Assembly: GCF_028372415.1 (NCBI RefSeq)
Contig: NC_092878.1
Coordinates: forward strand, 72,414,704 to 72,478,703
DNA: 64,000 nucleotides
Reading direction: 5' to 3'
Source of the DNA: Notamacropus eugenii
Taxonomy: Eukaryota > Chordata > Mammalia > Diprotodontia > Macropodidae
In this document: positions 12,190 through 25,499 of the stretch, piece by piece
How positions within the stretch are numbered: position 1 is the stretch's first letter
How the letters are laid out: each line of letters starts with the position of its first letter
Position numbers and translations under genes: made by a program
The notes under the pieces: model-generated
What the model was told of the DNA's origin: nothing
Database searches by the model: none
Seen by the model: the letters and a program-made list of their open reading frames with translations, nothing else

Positions 12190-12535
12190 ATTTATTTATT
12201 GCAGTTCATTGAACAGTGTGTTATTGAGTTCTATTATTTTTGATTCTCATTTTTCTATTCTGTTTCATTGATCTAATGATCTATTTTTTAGCCAGCACCA
12301 AATTGCTTTGCTAACAGATGCTTTATAGTATAGTTTGAAATCTGGAAATGCTGTTCCCCCTCCTTTCTTTCCTTGCTGTATTATTTCACTTAATATTTCA
12401 GATCTTGTTTCACCAAATGAATTTTGTAATTATTTTACTGAGCTATATAAAAAATCCTTTCTTTTATTGTTATATCATTAAATTGCTATAGAATTTATTT
12501 GCTAAAGCATTGAAAATGTTAAAATTGCTATATTC
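12190..12535 (-). mobile_element. Diverged L1 ORF2 fragment
   Basis: The plus strand reads like reversed L1 ORF2: 'tctgtttcattgatctaatg', then 'gctttatagtatagtttgaaatctgg'. This matches the conserved reversed L1 pattern for the region downstream of the reverse transcriptase domain. Too decayed for an open frame. Confidence 0.6.
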
Positions 12536-14107
12536 AAAGCCTCAAAGGAAAATATGAACTGGTCTCAGGCCAAAAAAGAGCTCAAAAAAATTTGAAAAAT
12601 CAAGTAAGAGGGGTAGGAGAAAAATTGGGAATAGAAATGAGTGATGCAAGTGAAGAAAGAAAATATGACAATAGAGTCAACAGCTTGGTAAAGGAGGCAC
12701 AAAAAATATTGAAGAAAATAATACCTTAAGAAACAGAATAAACCAAATTCTAAAAGAAGCACAAAAAGTCCAGTGAAGAGATCAATGCCTTTGAAAGTAG
12801 AATTGGCCAAATGGTAAAAAGATATACAAAAATTCATTGAAAGGAAGAACTTCTTAAAAAGTAGAATTGGTCTAATGGAAAAGTAGATACAAAAGTTCAC
12901 TGAAGAAAACAATTCCTTTAAATCTAGAGTTGGACAAGTGGAGGCTAATGACTTTATGAGATATCAAGAAACAATCTAACAAAATAAAAAAAATTTTAAA
13001 AACATAAGAAAATGTGAAATATCTCATTAGGAAAATTAAGCAAAAACAAACTACTGACTGGGAAAATAGATCCAGGTGAGAAAATTTAAGAATTATTAGA
13101 CTACCTGACAATCATGATAAAAAAGACTATTTATCATCTTTCAAAAATTGTCAAGGAAAACTGCCCTGATATTCCAGAACCAGAGTGTAAAATAGAAATT
13201 GAAAAGATCTGTCACCTCCTAAAAGAGATCCTAAAATGAAAACTCCAGAGAGTATTATAGCCAAATTCCAGACCTTTCAGTTCCAGGGAAAATACTGCAA
13301 GCAGCCAAAAGGAAACAATTCAACTATCATGGGGTTGTCAGCATCACACAAGATTCCACTCTTTCCACATTAGGGAATCAGAGGGCTTGGAATATGATAT
13401 TCTGGAGTGCAAAAGTACTAAGATTACAACCAAGTATCACTTACACAGAAAAACTGAATATAATAATTCTGGAGAAAAATGGAAATTCAATGAAGTAGAA
13501 GACTTTCAAGCATTCCTGATGAAATTACAGAGCTGAATAGAAAATTTGACTTTCAAACACAAGATGCAAAATAAAAATAAAGAGGTAAACAGAAAGAGAA
13601 ATCATAAGTGATTGGATGAGATGAATCTCTTTATACTTCTACATGGGAAAATGATATTTATAACATCTAAAAACTTTGTCATTATTAGTGCAGTTAGAAG
13701 AAGTATGCATCAACAGAAAGGTGAGAGTTGGCTGTGAGGATATCATCATTAAAATGGTAAAATTAAGAGATGAGAAAGAATGTGCTGGGAGAAGGGGAAA
13801 GAGAGAGCTAGAATGGGATGACACAAAAGAAGCACAAAGATTTTACAGTGGAGGGGGAAATGGGGAAGCAGGAAAGGAAGAACATGAACTGTACTTGTAT
13901 CAGATTTGGCTTAAAGAGAGAATAAAATACACACTTAGTTGGGTGTAGAAATCTATCGTATCACATATAAATGTAGTTTGGGAAGGGGATAAGAGTGGGG
14001 AGCTGATAGATTGGAGGGTGGTTTGGGGGAGGTAATATGAGCAGCAAAACACTTCTGAGATTGGAAAGAATACATGTGTGTATACACACACACATATATA
14101 TATTTCA
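12536..14107 (+). mobile_element. Old 5'-truncated HAL1-like element C
   Basis: It starts inside the ORF1 coiled coil ('atatgaactggtctcaggcc' near 12552). It passes through decayed RRM and C-terminal regions to about 13560, then a short 3' UTR to about 14107, ending near a CA/TA tract (14075-14104). Stops occur in all frames. ORF2 is absent. Confidence 0.7.
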
Positions 14108-15140
14108 GAAACTTAAAAATTGAGTCAAATTTATAGAAATAAGAGTCCTTCCTCAATTGATAAATGCTTAAAGGACATGAAAAGGCAGATTTCAGACAGT
14201 TATTGAAGTTATCTACATGAAAAAATGCTCTAAATCACTATTGATGAGAGAAACGTGAAGTAAAACAGCTCTGAGCTACTTTCTCACACTTGTCAGATTG
14301 GATAATATGACAGAAAAAGAAAATGACAAATGTTTGAGGGATGTGGGAAAATTAAAACACTTACATACTATTGGTGAAGTTGTATACTGATTCAACCATT
14401 CTGAAGAGCAATTTGGAACTATGCCCAAATAGCTATAAAACCATGCACACCCTTTGATCTAGCAATACCATGACTAGTTCTGTATGCCAAAAAGATAAAA
14501 TAGAAAAATAAAAAGGACATATGTGTATGAAAATATTTATAGCAGGTATTTCTGTGGTGGCAAATAATTAAAAATTCAGGGGTTGTTTATCAGTTGAGTA
14601 ATGGTTGAACAAGATGTTGTATATGACTGTGATGGAATACCATTGTGCTTTGAAAAGTGATGAACAGTATGCACTCAGAAAAAAAATAAAGAACATGGAA
14701 AAACTTACATGAACTGATGCAAAGTGAAATGAGCAGAACCAGGAAAACATTGTGTAATAACAGCAGTATTGTAGGGTGTTTTACTATGAATAACAGCTTT
14801 TCTCACAAATACAATGATCCAAGACATTTCTATAAGACTTATGATGAAAGGCGCTATCCATCTCCAGAAAAAGTACTGGTAGAACCCGAATTCAGATCAA
14901 ATATACTTTGTATTTATTTATTTTTCTTGTTTTTTATCTATTTTCTTTCATAGAATTACTTAGATGGAAATGTGCTTTGCATGACTACACATGTATAATC
15001 TATCTCAAACTGCTTGCCTTTATAATGAGTGGAGGGTACGGGAGCGAGAGGGTGAGTTTTGAACTAAAAAAATTCAGAAAAAAGAATATTATCATTGCTT
15101 TTGAAGTGTACTTGGAAGAATAAAATATTAAATAAGGAAT
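14108..15140 (+). mobile_element. L1 3' end (ORF2 C-terminus plus 3' UTR), 5'-truncated
   Basis: It contains the typical L1 ORF2 C-terminal path: 'cctcaattgataaatgctta', 'gaaaaaatgctctaaatcac', 'ttcaaccattctgaagagca', then 'aaatatttatagcagg'. The marsupial 3' UTR ('catgaactgatgcaaagtga', 'gcagaaccaggaaaaca') follows, ending in an A-rich tail around 15120-15140. Confidence 0.8.
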
Positions 15141-15925
15141 TTTTTTTGAAAAAAACACTTCTCCCCCTTGTCATTTACTAATAATGTTATTCTTATCATG
15201 TATAAATTATATTTTTAATATTATTAAAGAGTAAAAAAATTCTGTGAAATAAAAGATCTCTTCATTTTTTTTGACAGTTCATGTAGTTTGATGTTACTTA
15301 CATACCTCATAAGGTAAAAACAATTTGGGTTTTACTTCTTTTTTAAAATTTGAAGTCATAAACAGACTGAAATTTAAATGACCTTAAACGGTTTCCTGGA
15401 AAAAATTTAGTTTCCATATGAACTGCTATGGATGTTTTATATTTTATATGAAAGACCAATTTTCCATATAAATATCAAATTTTTGTGTTCTCACTATACA
15501 TGTGTCTATTTATAGTTTGTGAATGAGCCATGAGTACAGGACTATTTTGAAAGGTTTTGATAGTCTATATGTTACAGCACTCTATGTAGTGTTATAATAT
15601 ATAAACGTATATGATTATGTAATAGCATTTTGGAGAAGCTTGGTGAATAATTGTTTAATCGATGATAAGTTGTTATTTACCTTCCTTGAAGTTTTCACAC
15701 AATTTTTTCACATAATGCTTTTTACCACATATAATTTTATTGTAAGTGTATGTAACTTTTTTTCATGAAACAAGCTACAAATGCTTTATATACAGTACAT
15801 TAATATATACTATGAACTACATTTGGAGGTATCACCATTGCTTTCATTTTTAGCAATGCATGTGTCTTATTTTTTAACAGTCTTTTCTGCCTTCTACCTA
15901 AATGAATATTAATGGAGAGTCACAA
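15141..15925. other. Unrecognised AT-rich DNA
   Basis: No recognised repeat, frame or RNA gene. Confidence 0.5.
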
Positions 15926-16002
15926 CAGTATATTTGCCAAGAAAAATCCAAAAGAAGTCATGAAGAGTAAGACACAACTGAAACAACTGAACAACAACAA
16001 GG
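15926..16002 (+). repeat. SINE 3' end
   Basis: 'ttgccaagaaaaatccaaaa' followed by 'gacacaactg' and 'aacaactgaacaacaacaa' is the tail of a marsupial tRNA-derived SINE type. The 5' part is missing. Confidence 0.6.
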
Positions 16003-18589
16003 TAAGATTCATAAATTCATGTACCACTATAATTCTTTTGAATCAATAATTATTAAATGTAGCCATCTTTATTACTTTCCAGTGTGAAAAGAGAACAAAG
16101 TTTTAGTCACCTCTCAATATGATTGTTTTATCAATAATCATGGGAATGACACATGTGTTTTATGTTTCTTGTTTAACCTAGGTTGGGATTTTTATTTCTT
16201 ATAGTCTAAAAGACTGGAAACTCCACTCATTTCCTTTTTTTCAGGAGTTCTGTGTTGGCCCTGATTTCTTTATTTCTCCAGCCTCTGTAGTAAATATTTC
16301 TGATTGCTGCTGAATTATTTTTGTTGTGTTATTTTATGTTCTCCTTTAATTATTGCTTTTCATAGTTAAGTGGGGAAATCTAGAATTTCTGATATGCTTT
16401 GGTTTTGTAGATTTTTGCATATTAATTTTTGTTACCTTAGATTAGACATTCTGGCATTATTTTTGTTGTTTTTACTTGTTTGTTGATGTTAACTTTCTGC
16501 CACCTAGACAATGGCTTAAACTTTTAAAGCCTTTTTAAAGAATTTCCGCTAACTTATTTAAAATTGTTTCTGTCATGATACTATTTAAGTCCTTACATAA
16601 GAGTTTTCCATTGATAGTTTTATCTTCACTTGATTCTTAGATATGGTTGACCTCCTTTAGGGCTGTTTTCAGGTCATGACATTTTTATACTTTCTATCAA
16701 ATACTGCCAGAGAATGACAGCTATGGTTTATACTAAATTTTGCTGCTGAATTATTCTCTTTTGATTAAATTGGTCTGTGAATTGCAGTAGTTGTCGCCAA
16801 ACTCAAAAAAAGATTTTTTATAATTACAGTCTAAGTATGCCTATCTCTTTTTCAAAGTCATTTGAGGTTTCATTGCTATTTATGCCATCTTTCTTTTTTT
16901 TTTTGATTTGGTATAATTTTAGATGTTAGATATTATATGAAGATTTTCAGTGACCCTAGAGTATTCAACTTTTCTTTCTTCAGATTTTAGTAGCTCCTTG
17001 ATTTAAAAAAAAATTCTTTAACTTAAGTTAAAATTTCAAGCTTTCACCCCTCTTTTGATTGCTCCAGATTGATCAGACATATGCTCTTGTATCTCATGGA
17101 GGTGACAGCATCATTGACAAAAAAGCAGTATAAAGTCCTTCCCTGTAACTATTCCTCCCTGTTTTTAAAAAGAAAATGAAATATTGATGTAGTATTTTAT
17201 ACTTGATTTCATCATGTGATTGATTCTGTTCTATAAGTGCTTGAATCATGTTTCTTTGTCTATAAGTTCATGAGTTCTGATATTGTTTTCCTCCCTCAGT
17301 TAAGTTTTGAGATTGTTTCCCTACAAATCACTTTAATTGAAAGAAAACTTTATCCCTGCACCACTAGCTGCAATTAGAAGAAATCTCTTATCCTAGAAAG
17401 ATGCTGACAGAGGTCAGAGAGTCTGGTATGTTATGTTTGCAACACTGGCTGTCCTTCAAGGAAATTTGGTTTGTTATCACTGTAACACTAACTAGCCATG
17501 CAATGGACAACACCAATTAACTCTCCATAGCAACAAGATGGAAGGAGGAATTGCTGGTAGTCCTGTCTTTCAGACTTCCATCCAATTATAGTGGTTTCCA
17601 TCATCTATGACACTTCAGGCTTTGTTATATTATTTTCATCTGTGATGCTTCCTCTGCTGTTTTCTTGTACTTTTCAAAACTATATGAAGGCTAGAAAGCT
17701 CTATTTCATCATCTTTTGGGTGACTGAAGACCTGAGAGACCTATTTTATTGGTTATTTGTAACCTTACCAACAAATTAAAAGTGTTCAATACTTTGTGCC
17801 ACAGTTAACCTTAATTTCAATACTGAAAATGGTTTTGTTGAAGTGCTGTAATGGTTCATAAAGTCATTCATGTCTTTAATCCTTTTCAAGTGCATACATT
17901 GTTTTCTTGTTTTAGTGGTCAGTGCTATCTACACTAAACATTCTCAGGGGTGTTTCTGATTTGATCTCATGTTTGTTGCATTCTTGTGGTATCAGAAGAC
18001 AGAGGAATGACATTCTTTTTTCTGTCCTCTGCATTGAGATAAGCATTACAGCATTTTTATGTAGGGTCAACCTATAACTTTACTCTACAATTTCTAAGAA
18101 TCCTGAGAGCAGTTTCATCACAATATTTGAAGTGCTAATCCAATCAGTGGTATCATGAAAACCCTGATCTCCATCATCCTAACTGTCATTTCTTTACTTT
18201 CATGTTTGTTTTCCAACCCCAAGGCAATAGGGCTGTCCCTCCTATTCATCATCTTTCTTTTTATCCTCCTCTTATTTTACCTCTATCTTCTTCTTTTTCA
18301 TTCTTTCTTCTTCATTACCCCATCTAGGTAGTAAATAGCATTGAAAAAGAGACGGTGTTTTTGTTTTTATTTTTGTTTATAATTCCTTCAATGCCAGCAC
18401 AGCACATGTACATAGTAAGTTCTTAGTAGTTACTTAAAAAAAATCACTGTATTTAATTATTGCAATCACAAATTTAGCACAGAGGCACCTAAAAAAAGTA
18501 TTTCCTCAAAAATTTGTTAGCTAAGAATGGAAGGATGCAAAATATTCTAGTTTTGTGTGATCTTTTCACTGGTAATGTTTTTGGGTGGT
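16003..18589. other. Long unrecognised stretch
   Basis: About 2.6 kb of AT-rich DNA without a recognised repeat, open frame longer than about 62 codons, or RNA gene. Confidence 0.5.
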
Positions 18590-19010
18590 TTTGATATTCT
18601 GTAGTTCACTTATTTCATTTCTCATCAGGCTGTACTCTTTACTTCTTTATGATCCCAGAAAACTCTTCATCCTGTAGGATCCCTTCAGCTCTGTAGTTCA
18701 CACCTCAGAATTATTCTTAGCCCCTGAAGCCCCCCTCTGTGATTAGATGACTGATTCCTCCGTTTTAGAAGGATGCCCAAAACAATCATGTCTTCATTTA
18801 TCACCAGGCCTTGCACTCCAGACTGTTTCATCATGCCCTCATTTGCAGTTTATTTTTAATGTATTGTTCACCTCATTAGAAAGTAAGCTGCTTGAAGGCA
18901 TGAACTGCATTTTTATCTTCTTGACTTGTATTCTAAGTGCTTAGCATACTGTTTGGCATTTAGTAAGCAATCAATGAATGCTTGTTGACTTACTGATGGA
19001 CATATTACAG
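18590..19010 (+). repeat. L2-like LINE 3' end
   Basis: The last 130 bases match the L2-type 3' terminus: 'aagtaagctgcttgaaggca', 'ctaagtgcttagcatactg', 'tagtaagcaatcaatgaatg'. The upstream part is diverged. Confidence 0.65.
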
Positions 19011-20037
19011 TGTTTTAAAGGGGATTTTACAAGTCAAAAAATAGTAATTTAATTCAAATGAATCATACATTAAGGACCTACAATATGCAAGGATTATAGA
19101 ATTTACAGCTGAAAGAGATGTTCAAATTATATGTTCCAACAGTTCCCAACTGGAGGACCTTTTCCTCACTCAGAAGCTTTAGAGCTATTACAGGGTTTTT
19201 CAAATCCTTACATGCCCATAGGGTTGTCATTTTAATCTTTATTTAGTTCTAAAAAAATAAATAATGCAACTGATTACAAAAATAAAGCATACTTTCTATA
19301 TGTTGGATAAATGATACATTTTTTACATACATTCAGTATCATTTTGAAATGATTACAAATGCTGTTTCAATTAATAAAATTCATTTTCAGTTAAAAGTAC
19401 TACAAATGCATGAGCACTATTTTGTCAGATATTTTTCAAATCAATGGAGAGTAAAGGTGAAATTGCCTTTGTGTATGTATCTACACTTTTCTTTTGTTAC
19501 ATTCTGGGGTATCATATTGAAAATTTGGGAATTATTTATATAGTCTATCTCTCTCACTTTCAAATGAGAAAGCTAAATTTCAAAGAGGATAAATGGCTTT
19601 AATTTTGAAAAAATAATTTCATTTTATTTTGAATTCAGCCATCAATTAACTCAAATGTTTCACTATTTCAAAAAGAACAAGAAAGAGATTTGTATAACAA
19701 AATGAAACTTTGTTAAATATTGTTCTTTGAAGAACCATATGTTATGTAAATAAAGAAATTAATCAAAAAGCAACAGAATTGTTTGATTTGTTTGTGTCCC
19801 CTTGTACATTTATGTTTATTTTATTCTATGCTTTTTAAAATATTTTCTTTCTCATATACATATCTCTGTCCAATAGTCTACCCACCCTACTTCCTCTATA
19901 CAGAAGAACTAATTAAAACAAGTATGTGTAGTAATGCAAAATACATCAACACATTGTTTATTTCTAAGATTAAGTGTGTAATTGTAAGCTTTTAGTCTTT
20001 ATCTGAAAGCTGATTACTTTGGGATTAGAACCAATAC
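19011..20037. other. Mostly unrecognised AT-rich DNA
   Basis: A short block near 19890-19960 faintly resembles the reversed L1 3' end. Otherwise nothing was recognised. Confidence 0.4.
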
Positions 20038-20265
20038 TTTAGGTTCTGGAGCCAGGAAGTTCTAAGTTCAGAACCAGGCTCAGACATTTACTAGCTGTGT
20101 GATCCTGGGCAAGTCACTTAACTCTGTTTGACTCAGTTTTCTCATTTGTAAAATGAGCTTGAGAAGGAAATGACAAACCACTCCAGTATCTTTGCCAATA
20201 AAATCCCAAATGGAGTAAAGGAGAGTTGATACAATTGACACAACTGAACAGCATCAACATTTTTT
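20038..20265 (+). repeat. Marsupial tRNA/CORE-type SINE
   Basis: The complete order is visible: 'tctggagccaggaagttc', 'acatttactagctgtgtgat', 'cctgggcaagtcacttaact', 'gagaaggaaatgacaaacca', 'atctttgccaataaaatccc', ending 'acaactgaacagcatcaac'. Confidence 0.8.
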
Positions 20266-20289
20266 GCCAAGGAATAACAGGCACATTTC

Positions 20290-20585
20290 ATCACTAGTGG
20301 AAGCTAGGTGGGTTAGTCCAGAGAAATCTGGATTTCTGCATCTTCACATTAAGATTTAGGTTCATATAATGCTTCTGACCCTTACTAATGGGTGAACTTG
20401 GGTAGGTCACTTAATCTTTGCTTCAATTGTCTCACCTATAAAATGGGAATAATAATAGCTCCTGTATTTCACGGTTGCTGTGAGGATGAAGTTAGATAAT
20501 ACTTGCAAAGTAATTCATAAGCTTTTAAGTGCTATATAAATACTACCCATGATCATCATTATAATGACTATTATTTTTATGCAGC
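20290..20585 (+). repeat. MIR/CORE-type SINE
   Basis: It shows 'ggtaggtcacttaatctttg', 'aatgggaataataatagctc', 'ttgctgtgaggatgaagtta' and 'aagtgctatataaatact', the MIR-type order in plus orientation. Confidence 0.75.
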
Positions 20586-20589
20586 TTTC

Positions 20590-22199
20590 TGAACTCATAA
20601 TTCATCACAGAGTTAAGTGATTTTTCAGGGTCACATGATTTGACTTCCTGGTTTCTTGTTGCCTTTAATTCTTGATCCAGTGCTCTTCGTATTTTCATAA
20701 CACACACCAAGTCTCCCTTTTGTTGTTGTTGTTATTTTTCTTCATACATGCTATAATAACTACCTGGTAACCAGGTTGAACTCAAACACTAGTCACTATC
20801 TGGCCCAATAAACATTTACCTTTCCTTTTCCAAGCTTTAGTAGAACCTTTCCCTAATCCTTCCATGACATTGTTTGAGTGATTAAACATGTATGTGGTTT
20901 CCTGTTTTCAAAACTGGTGATGAGAGCTTTAGCCAAAGTAATAAGGCAGAGTCATTTTTGAAACACAAGTTACTAAACTATGGCACATCCATTTTCCCTA
21001 GGAAATTCAATTAATTATTGGGTAAAAATTGCTTCCTATTGATTCTATGTTGATTGCCTTCTAATATGAAAACTGGATCTTTGCCATAATGATATTTGAG
21101 GATGGCAGACAGGGGCCTCTGTTGTGGAACAAATTTGATAAAAACCATAGCATTTCTCATCAAGAAAGATATCTGTCTGTATGTGAAAAAGATAGCATTA
21201 GCTATTATTTTAAAAATAGTTAAGTTAGTAAGTAGGAGAAAAGTCTTTTTCTTTTGCCCTTTGGATCTGGCCAGTCCAATATAAGAGAATCCTGAACAAG
21301 AAGACAAAAGACACCCATAGCAAGCTTTAGGAAACAAGTATTTGTAAGGACAGAGGGGTCTTCCTGTACTTATGCACAATACAGTAAGATAGACAAGTTG
21401 TTTATGCCTATGGTGGTGGTGGCACTTATACTATTTTAAACACTCAACACCATGTTCCTGGGACAGCATGAGGACAATTTGGTTTGGCAACTTTTGGTTT
21501 GATTTAAAGGCACTAAGAAGGTGATGTATGAGAGAAGCCAGAAGGAAAAGATGCTAATGCTCTCATTTAACTCCACTCAAATTGTGTGTTCAGTATTTCT
21601 TCTCTGCCAATGAAAGCTGCTTTGCCTACGCAACTCTCCACTCATGCCATCACAGTTAATTTACATGAAGCTTAGCTTGTGATCATCCCAGACTCTTTTG
21701 TCTTCAACATTGGTTTGGTTGTTCTTTCATTTTGGATAGAACACTAGAAGAAGATACAGGAAACATGGTTCCAAATATTTTCCTCATAGTTACTAATTAG
21801 CTTTGTGAGTAGAGGCTACAGAATTGTGGTGAGGACAGAATGCATGTGTTTCGTGAACTACAACATACTTGACAAACGTATATTTATTTATACCCACATT
21901 CATTATGATATTCACAGAATGTTATTAAATTTGCTTGCAATGAGCAAAAATGTAATTTGTTCAAAGATATACTTCTTCTGTTAACTTTTTCCTAACCTGG
22001 GCAAGGAACACCTATCACAGAGATAGAAGATTCATTAAAATAGTGATTAATTAAAATAGTCCATTATAATAACATCTACCAGAAATACAATCTTTCTATG
22101 AAGTGTTTTATGTTAATTCATTTGTTTCAATCCCATAGCACCACCATAAGACAGATGTTATGGATATCAAAGCTCCCATTTTGCACATGAGGAAATTTA
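20590..22199. other. Mostly unrecognised DNA
   Basis: A short reversed MIR-like piece may lie at 20590-20690. A minus frame of 122 codons at 21011-21379 has no recognised motif. Nothing else was identified. Confidence 0.4.
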
Positions 22200-22940
22200 G
22201 CCAATCAAAGAGCATTTATTAAGCACATACTATGTTAAGTGATGGGGATAAAAAGAAAGGTAAAAAAGAATCCCTGCTCTCAAGGAGCTGACAGTCTAAT
22301 AGGGGAGACTATGTGCCAAACCTCTACGTACAAATAAGCCAAAAAATAAACTAACAAACAGAGGGGAGGCACTGGAATTAAGAGGGTTTGGACAAGGTTT
22401 CCCATAGAAGGTGAGATTTTAACTGCAGCTTGAAATAAGCCAGAGAAGATAGAAAGCAGATAAAGCAGAGATAAGGAGGGGAAGAACATTCCTGAAATGA
22501 GGCAATGCAAATGCCCAGAGTTAGAAGATGGAGTGTCTTATTCATGGAACAGCCAAGAAGCTAATGTTACTAGATCACAGAATACATAAATGAAGGGAAG
22601 GTGCAAGATGTTAAATGACTGGAGAGATGAAGGGGGTAGGTTATGAAAGTCTTTGAATGGCAAATGGAAGATTGCGTATTTGAACTTTGAGGTGATAAGG
22701 AACCACCTGAGTTTTTTGAGGTGATAGGAGCTTACACCAAGGGGGAATGGTATCAAAGCAGAGAAGAGCAAGTATTTGAGAGAAGTTGACAAAATTAACA
22801 TGTAAAGACTCTGGTAACAGATGCAATATGGAAGGAAGGTTGAGAAAAGATGAGCAGTAAAGGATGATAGATCATGAAGCTGCATAACAGGAAGCATGGT
22901 GTGAGAGATGACACAGATAGTTTTAGAGGTAGGAACTGAA
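22200..22940 (-). repeat. L2/CR1-like LINE 3' part
   Basis: The plus strand shows the reversed 3' end ('aaagagcatttattaagcac', 'ctctcaaggagctgacagtc'). Further on come reversed coding-like blocks such as 'taggttatgaaagtctttga', which belong to the C-terminal region of the same LINE type seen at 56.5-60.5 kb. No intact frame. Confidence 0.65.
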
Positions 22941-23478
22941 TCCAAGACTTCCTGACTGACGCCAACTTGCCATCTATTTTTGCATCTCTTGACTTTAGTA
23001 TTTTTGCTCCTCATACCCCATACTCTAGGCAAAGATTTCACTTTCTGTTTGGAAAGCTTTAGAAAGCAAACAGTAGACTTTGATTCTGAAAGAACTTATT
23101 TTTCCAGTTTGAAACCATTATCTTCTTCAGAGCCATGATTATTTTTAGATTCAAAATTGATGAAGTTTTGGTGGAATGCTACCTCCTTTAAAGAAATGTT
23201 CTCAAAGTTTGCTAAGGAGGCTCAACTGTCTTGTGGACATCAAATCACTTTTACCAAGTATGCTTTCATGATTTAATTGTAATTGAAGTAATGGATTAAT
23301 TTTCCCCTTAAGGGAAGTGGTTGGCAAAATTCATTTTGCATTTTATGGAAAATGAAATGTCTGGAAAATAGCTCAAAATGTTCATGCTGTGACCTTATAT
23401 TTATTGTGAAATAACTTCTCAATATGCTTGTTTCTCCAGGGTTTTGCTGAACTCCAATCCTCTTTGCATAGCATAAAG
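22941..23478. other. Unrecognised DNA
   Basis: Nothing recognised. Confidence 0.4.
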
Positions 23479-23479
23479 T

Positions 23480-23700
23480 GAATAATCACTGCAGCTCACA
23501 TTTGCATAGCATTTGATGGTTACAAAATGCACATTCCTATCTGATGTCCACAATAAGTTCTGATGTAGAACATATATTGTTATTCTCGTTTAACACATAA
23601 AGAAATGAAGAATCAAAAAGATTAAATGACTTCTCCAAAGCTAGTAGGCAGTGAAGCTGGAGCTCAAATTTTAATGATTTGACTCCAATCCTAGTTCTCT
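23480..23700 (-). repeat. MIR3-like SINE
   Basis: A reversed MIR-type order is present, with 'cacataaagaaatgaagaat' followed by 'ctagtaggcagtgaagctgg'. It is diverged. Confidence 0.6.
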
Positions 23701-23790
23701 TTGTCAAAGAGAAATTTGGTAACTACTCTAACTAGTTGGTTTGCTTGTTGAAGAGGTATTAAACTGGGCAATTCAGGCTCCAGAGATGTT

Positions 23791-23882
23791 CTCCTTCCTT
23801 CCTTCCTTCCTTCCTTCCTTCCTTCCTTCCTTCCTTCCTTCCTTCCTTCCTTCCTTCCTTCCTTCCTTCCTTCCTTCCTTCC
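23791..23882. repeat. (TTCC)n microsatellite
   Basis: About 23 uninterrupted tetranucleotide units with no visible interruptions, suggesting a young, probably polymorphic tract. The long 'KEGR' frame on the minus strand is an artefact of it. Confidence 0.98.
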
Positions 23883-24039
23883 ATCTGTCCTGAATATTTT
23901 AGATTGTCTGCCTTCTTGGATCAAATTAGTAAGTGGTCATTTGGACTTTGTGTGAGAAGACAAATGAATACCCCATTTCTAGGAATGGTCCCTGGAAATA
24001 GTGACAGGAAAGTTAATTTGGTGAATACATTCTTTTTTT

Positions 24040-24290
24040 GTCAGTCAGCAAGTATTTATAGTGTACCTACTATGTTCTGCTCACCCCGCTAAGCACTGGG
24101 TATACAAAGAAAGGTAAAAGGCAGGCTTTGTTTTTACTGGACCAACAGTTTAATGAGGGAAATATGCAGGCAAGAGTGTACAAACAAGACAGATATAAAA
24201 TAAAAATGACATAAATAATAGATAGAAGGTAATAGCAGTAAAGGAGAATTCAGATCTTCACAGTAAGGAAACATTAAAAGTATCTTTAGG
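24040..24290 (-). repeat. L2-like LINE 3' end, reversed
   Basis: 'cagcaagtatttatagtgta' followed by 'taagcactgggtatacaaag' and 'caacagtttaatgagggaaa' is the reversed L2-type 3' terminus. Confidence 0.65.
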
Positions 24291-24469
24291 AACTTTATAC
24301 ATGTAATCAAATTATATGAGAAAAAGTTTTCCAGAAGCCGAAAAATTGCGTGTATGTTTGTGTATGCATACCTGCATATCTGTGTATGTTATTAGGTAAA
24401 AGTGAAATGATACATTTACAAAGTAGAATGAATATTTTACTTAAAAATGAGAAAATTTACTTCCATTTT

Positions 24470-24515
24470 TTTGAACTAAAGGTACCAGTTTCAAATCAGA
24501 CTACCTAAGTTCTTT
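24470..24515 (+). repeat. CORE-type SINE, left part
   Basis: The head region 'caaatcagactacctaagtt' is interrupted at 24516 by a HAL1 insertion. It resumes at 27399. Confidence 0.65.
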
Positions 24516-25323
24516 TTTTATTTATTTAAGTTTTCAACATTCATTTCCATAAAATTTTGAGTTCCAAATTCTCTCTACATTTCTCCCCTCTCCTCACTCC
24601 AAAACATAGAGCATTCTAATTATCCCTATCACCAATCTGTCCTCCCTTCTAACATCCCTCCCTTCCCTTATCCCATCTTCTCTTTTGTCCTGTAGGTCAA
24701 AATAAATTTCTTTGCCCCATTACCTGTATTTCTTATTTCCTAGTTGTATGCAAGAAGAATACTCCACAGTTGTTCCTAAAACTTTGAGTTCCAACTTCTC
24801 TTCCTCCCTCACTCCCCACTCATCCCCTCTGGGAAGGCAAGCAGTTCAATATAGGCTAAATATGTGCAGTTTTGCAAAAGACTTCCATAATAGTTGTATT
24901 GTGTAAGACAAACTAAATTTCCCTCCATCCTATCCTGCCCCCATTTCTCTTATTCTTTCTTTTGACCTTGTCCTTCCCCAAGAGTATTCACTTCTAATTG
25001 CTGCCTCCTTCTATTCCCTGCCCTTCCATCATCCTCCCCACCCTGCTTATCCCCTTCTCCCCCACTTTCCTGTATTATAAGATAGGTTTTCATACCAAGA
25101 TGAGTGTGCATTTTATTCCTTCCTTGAGTCGAATGTGATAAGAATAAGCTTCATGTTCTCTCCCACCTCTCCCCTTTTTCCTCCACTGAAGTCTTTTATT
25201 TGCCTCTTTTATTAGAGATAATTTTCCCCATTCCATGTCTCCCTTTCTCCTCCCAATATATTTCTCTCACCCCTTAATTTCATTTTTTAGATATGATCCT
25301 ATCCTATTCAATTCACTCTGTGA

Positions 25324-25328
<5 letters not shown>

Positions 25329-25356
<28 letters not shown>
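25329..25356. repeat. (GT)n microsatellite in HAL1 3' UTR
   Basis: About 14 GT units immediately before the conserved 'caactacccaaatactgaaa' block. Confidence 0.95.
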
Positions 25357-25359
<3 letters not shown>

Positions 25360-25499
25360 CTCATCAACTACCCAAATACTGAAAAAAGTTTCAACAGTTA
25401 TAAATATTGTCTTTCCATGTAGGAATGTAAACAGTTCAACTTTAGTAAGTCCTTTATGATCTCTTTCCTGTTTACCTTTCCATACTTCTCTTGGTTCTT

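Noticed and set aside
21011-21379. 122-codon minus-strand frame
   Set aside because: No recognised domain or upstream signals, and no splice-site context that I could support; length is compatible with chance in this composition.
22538-23041. 167-codon minus-strand frame
   Set aside because: Most of it lies in an L2-like LINE remnant and does not match the polymerase reading frame in a consistent way.
23691-23924. Minus-strand frame with repeated KEGR units
   Set aside because: Translation of the (TTCC)n tract, not a repeat protein.
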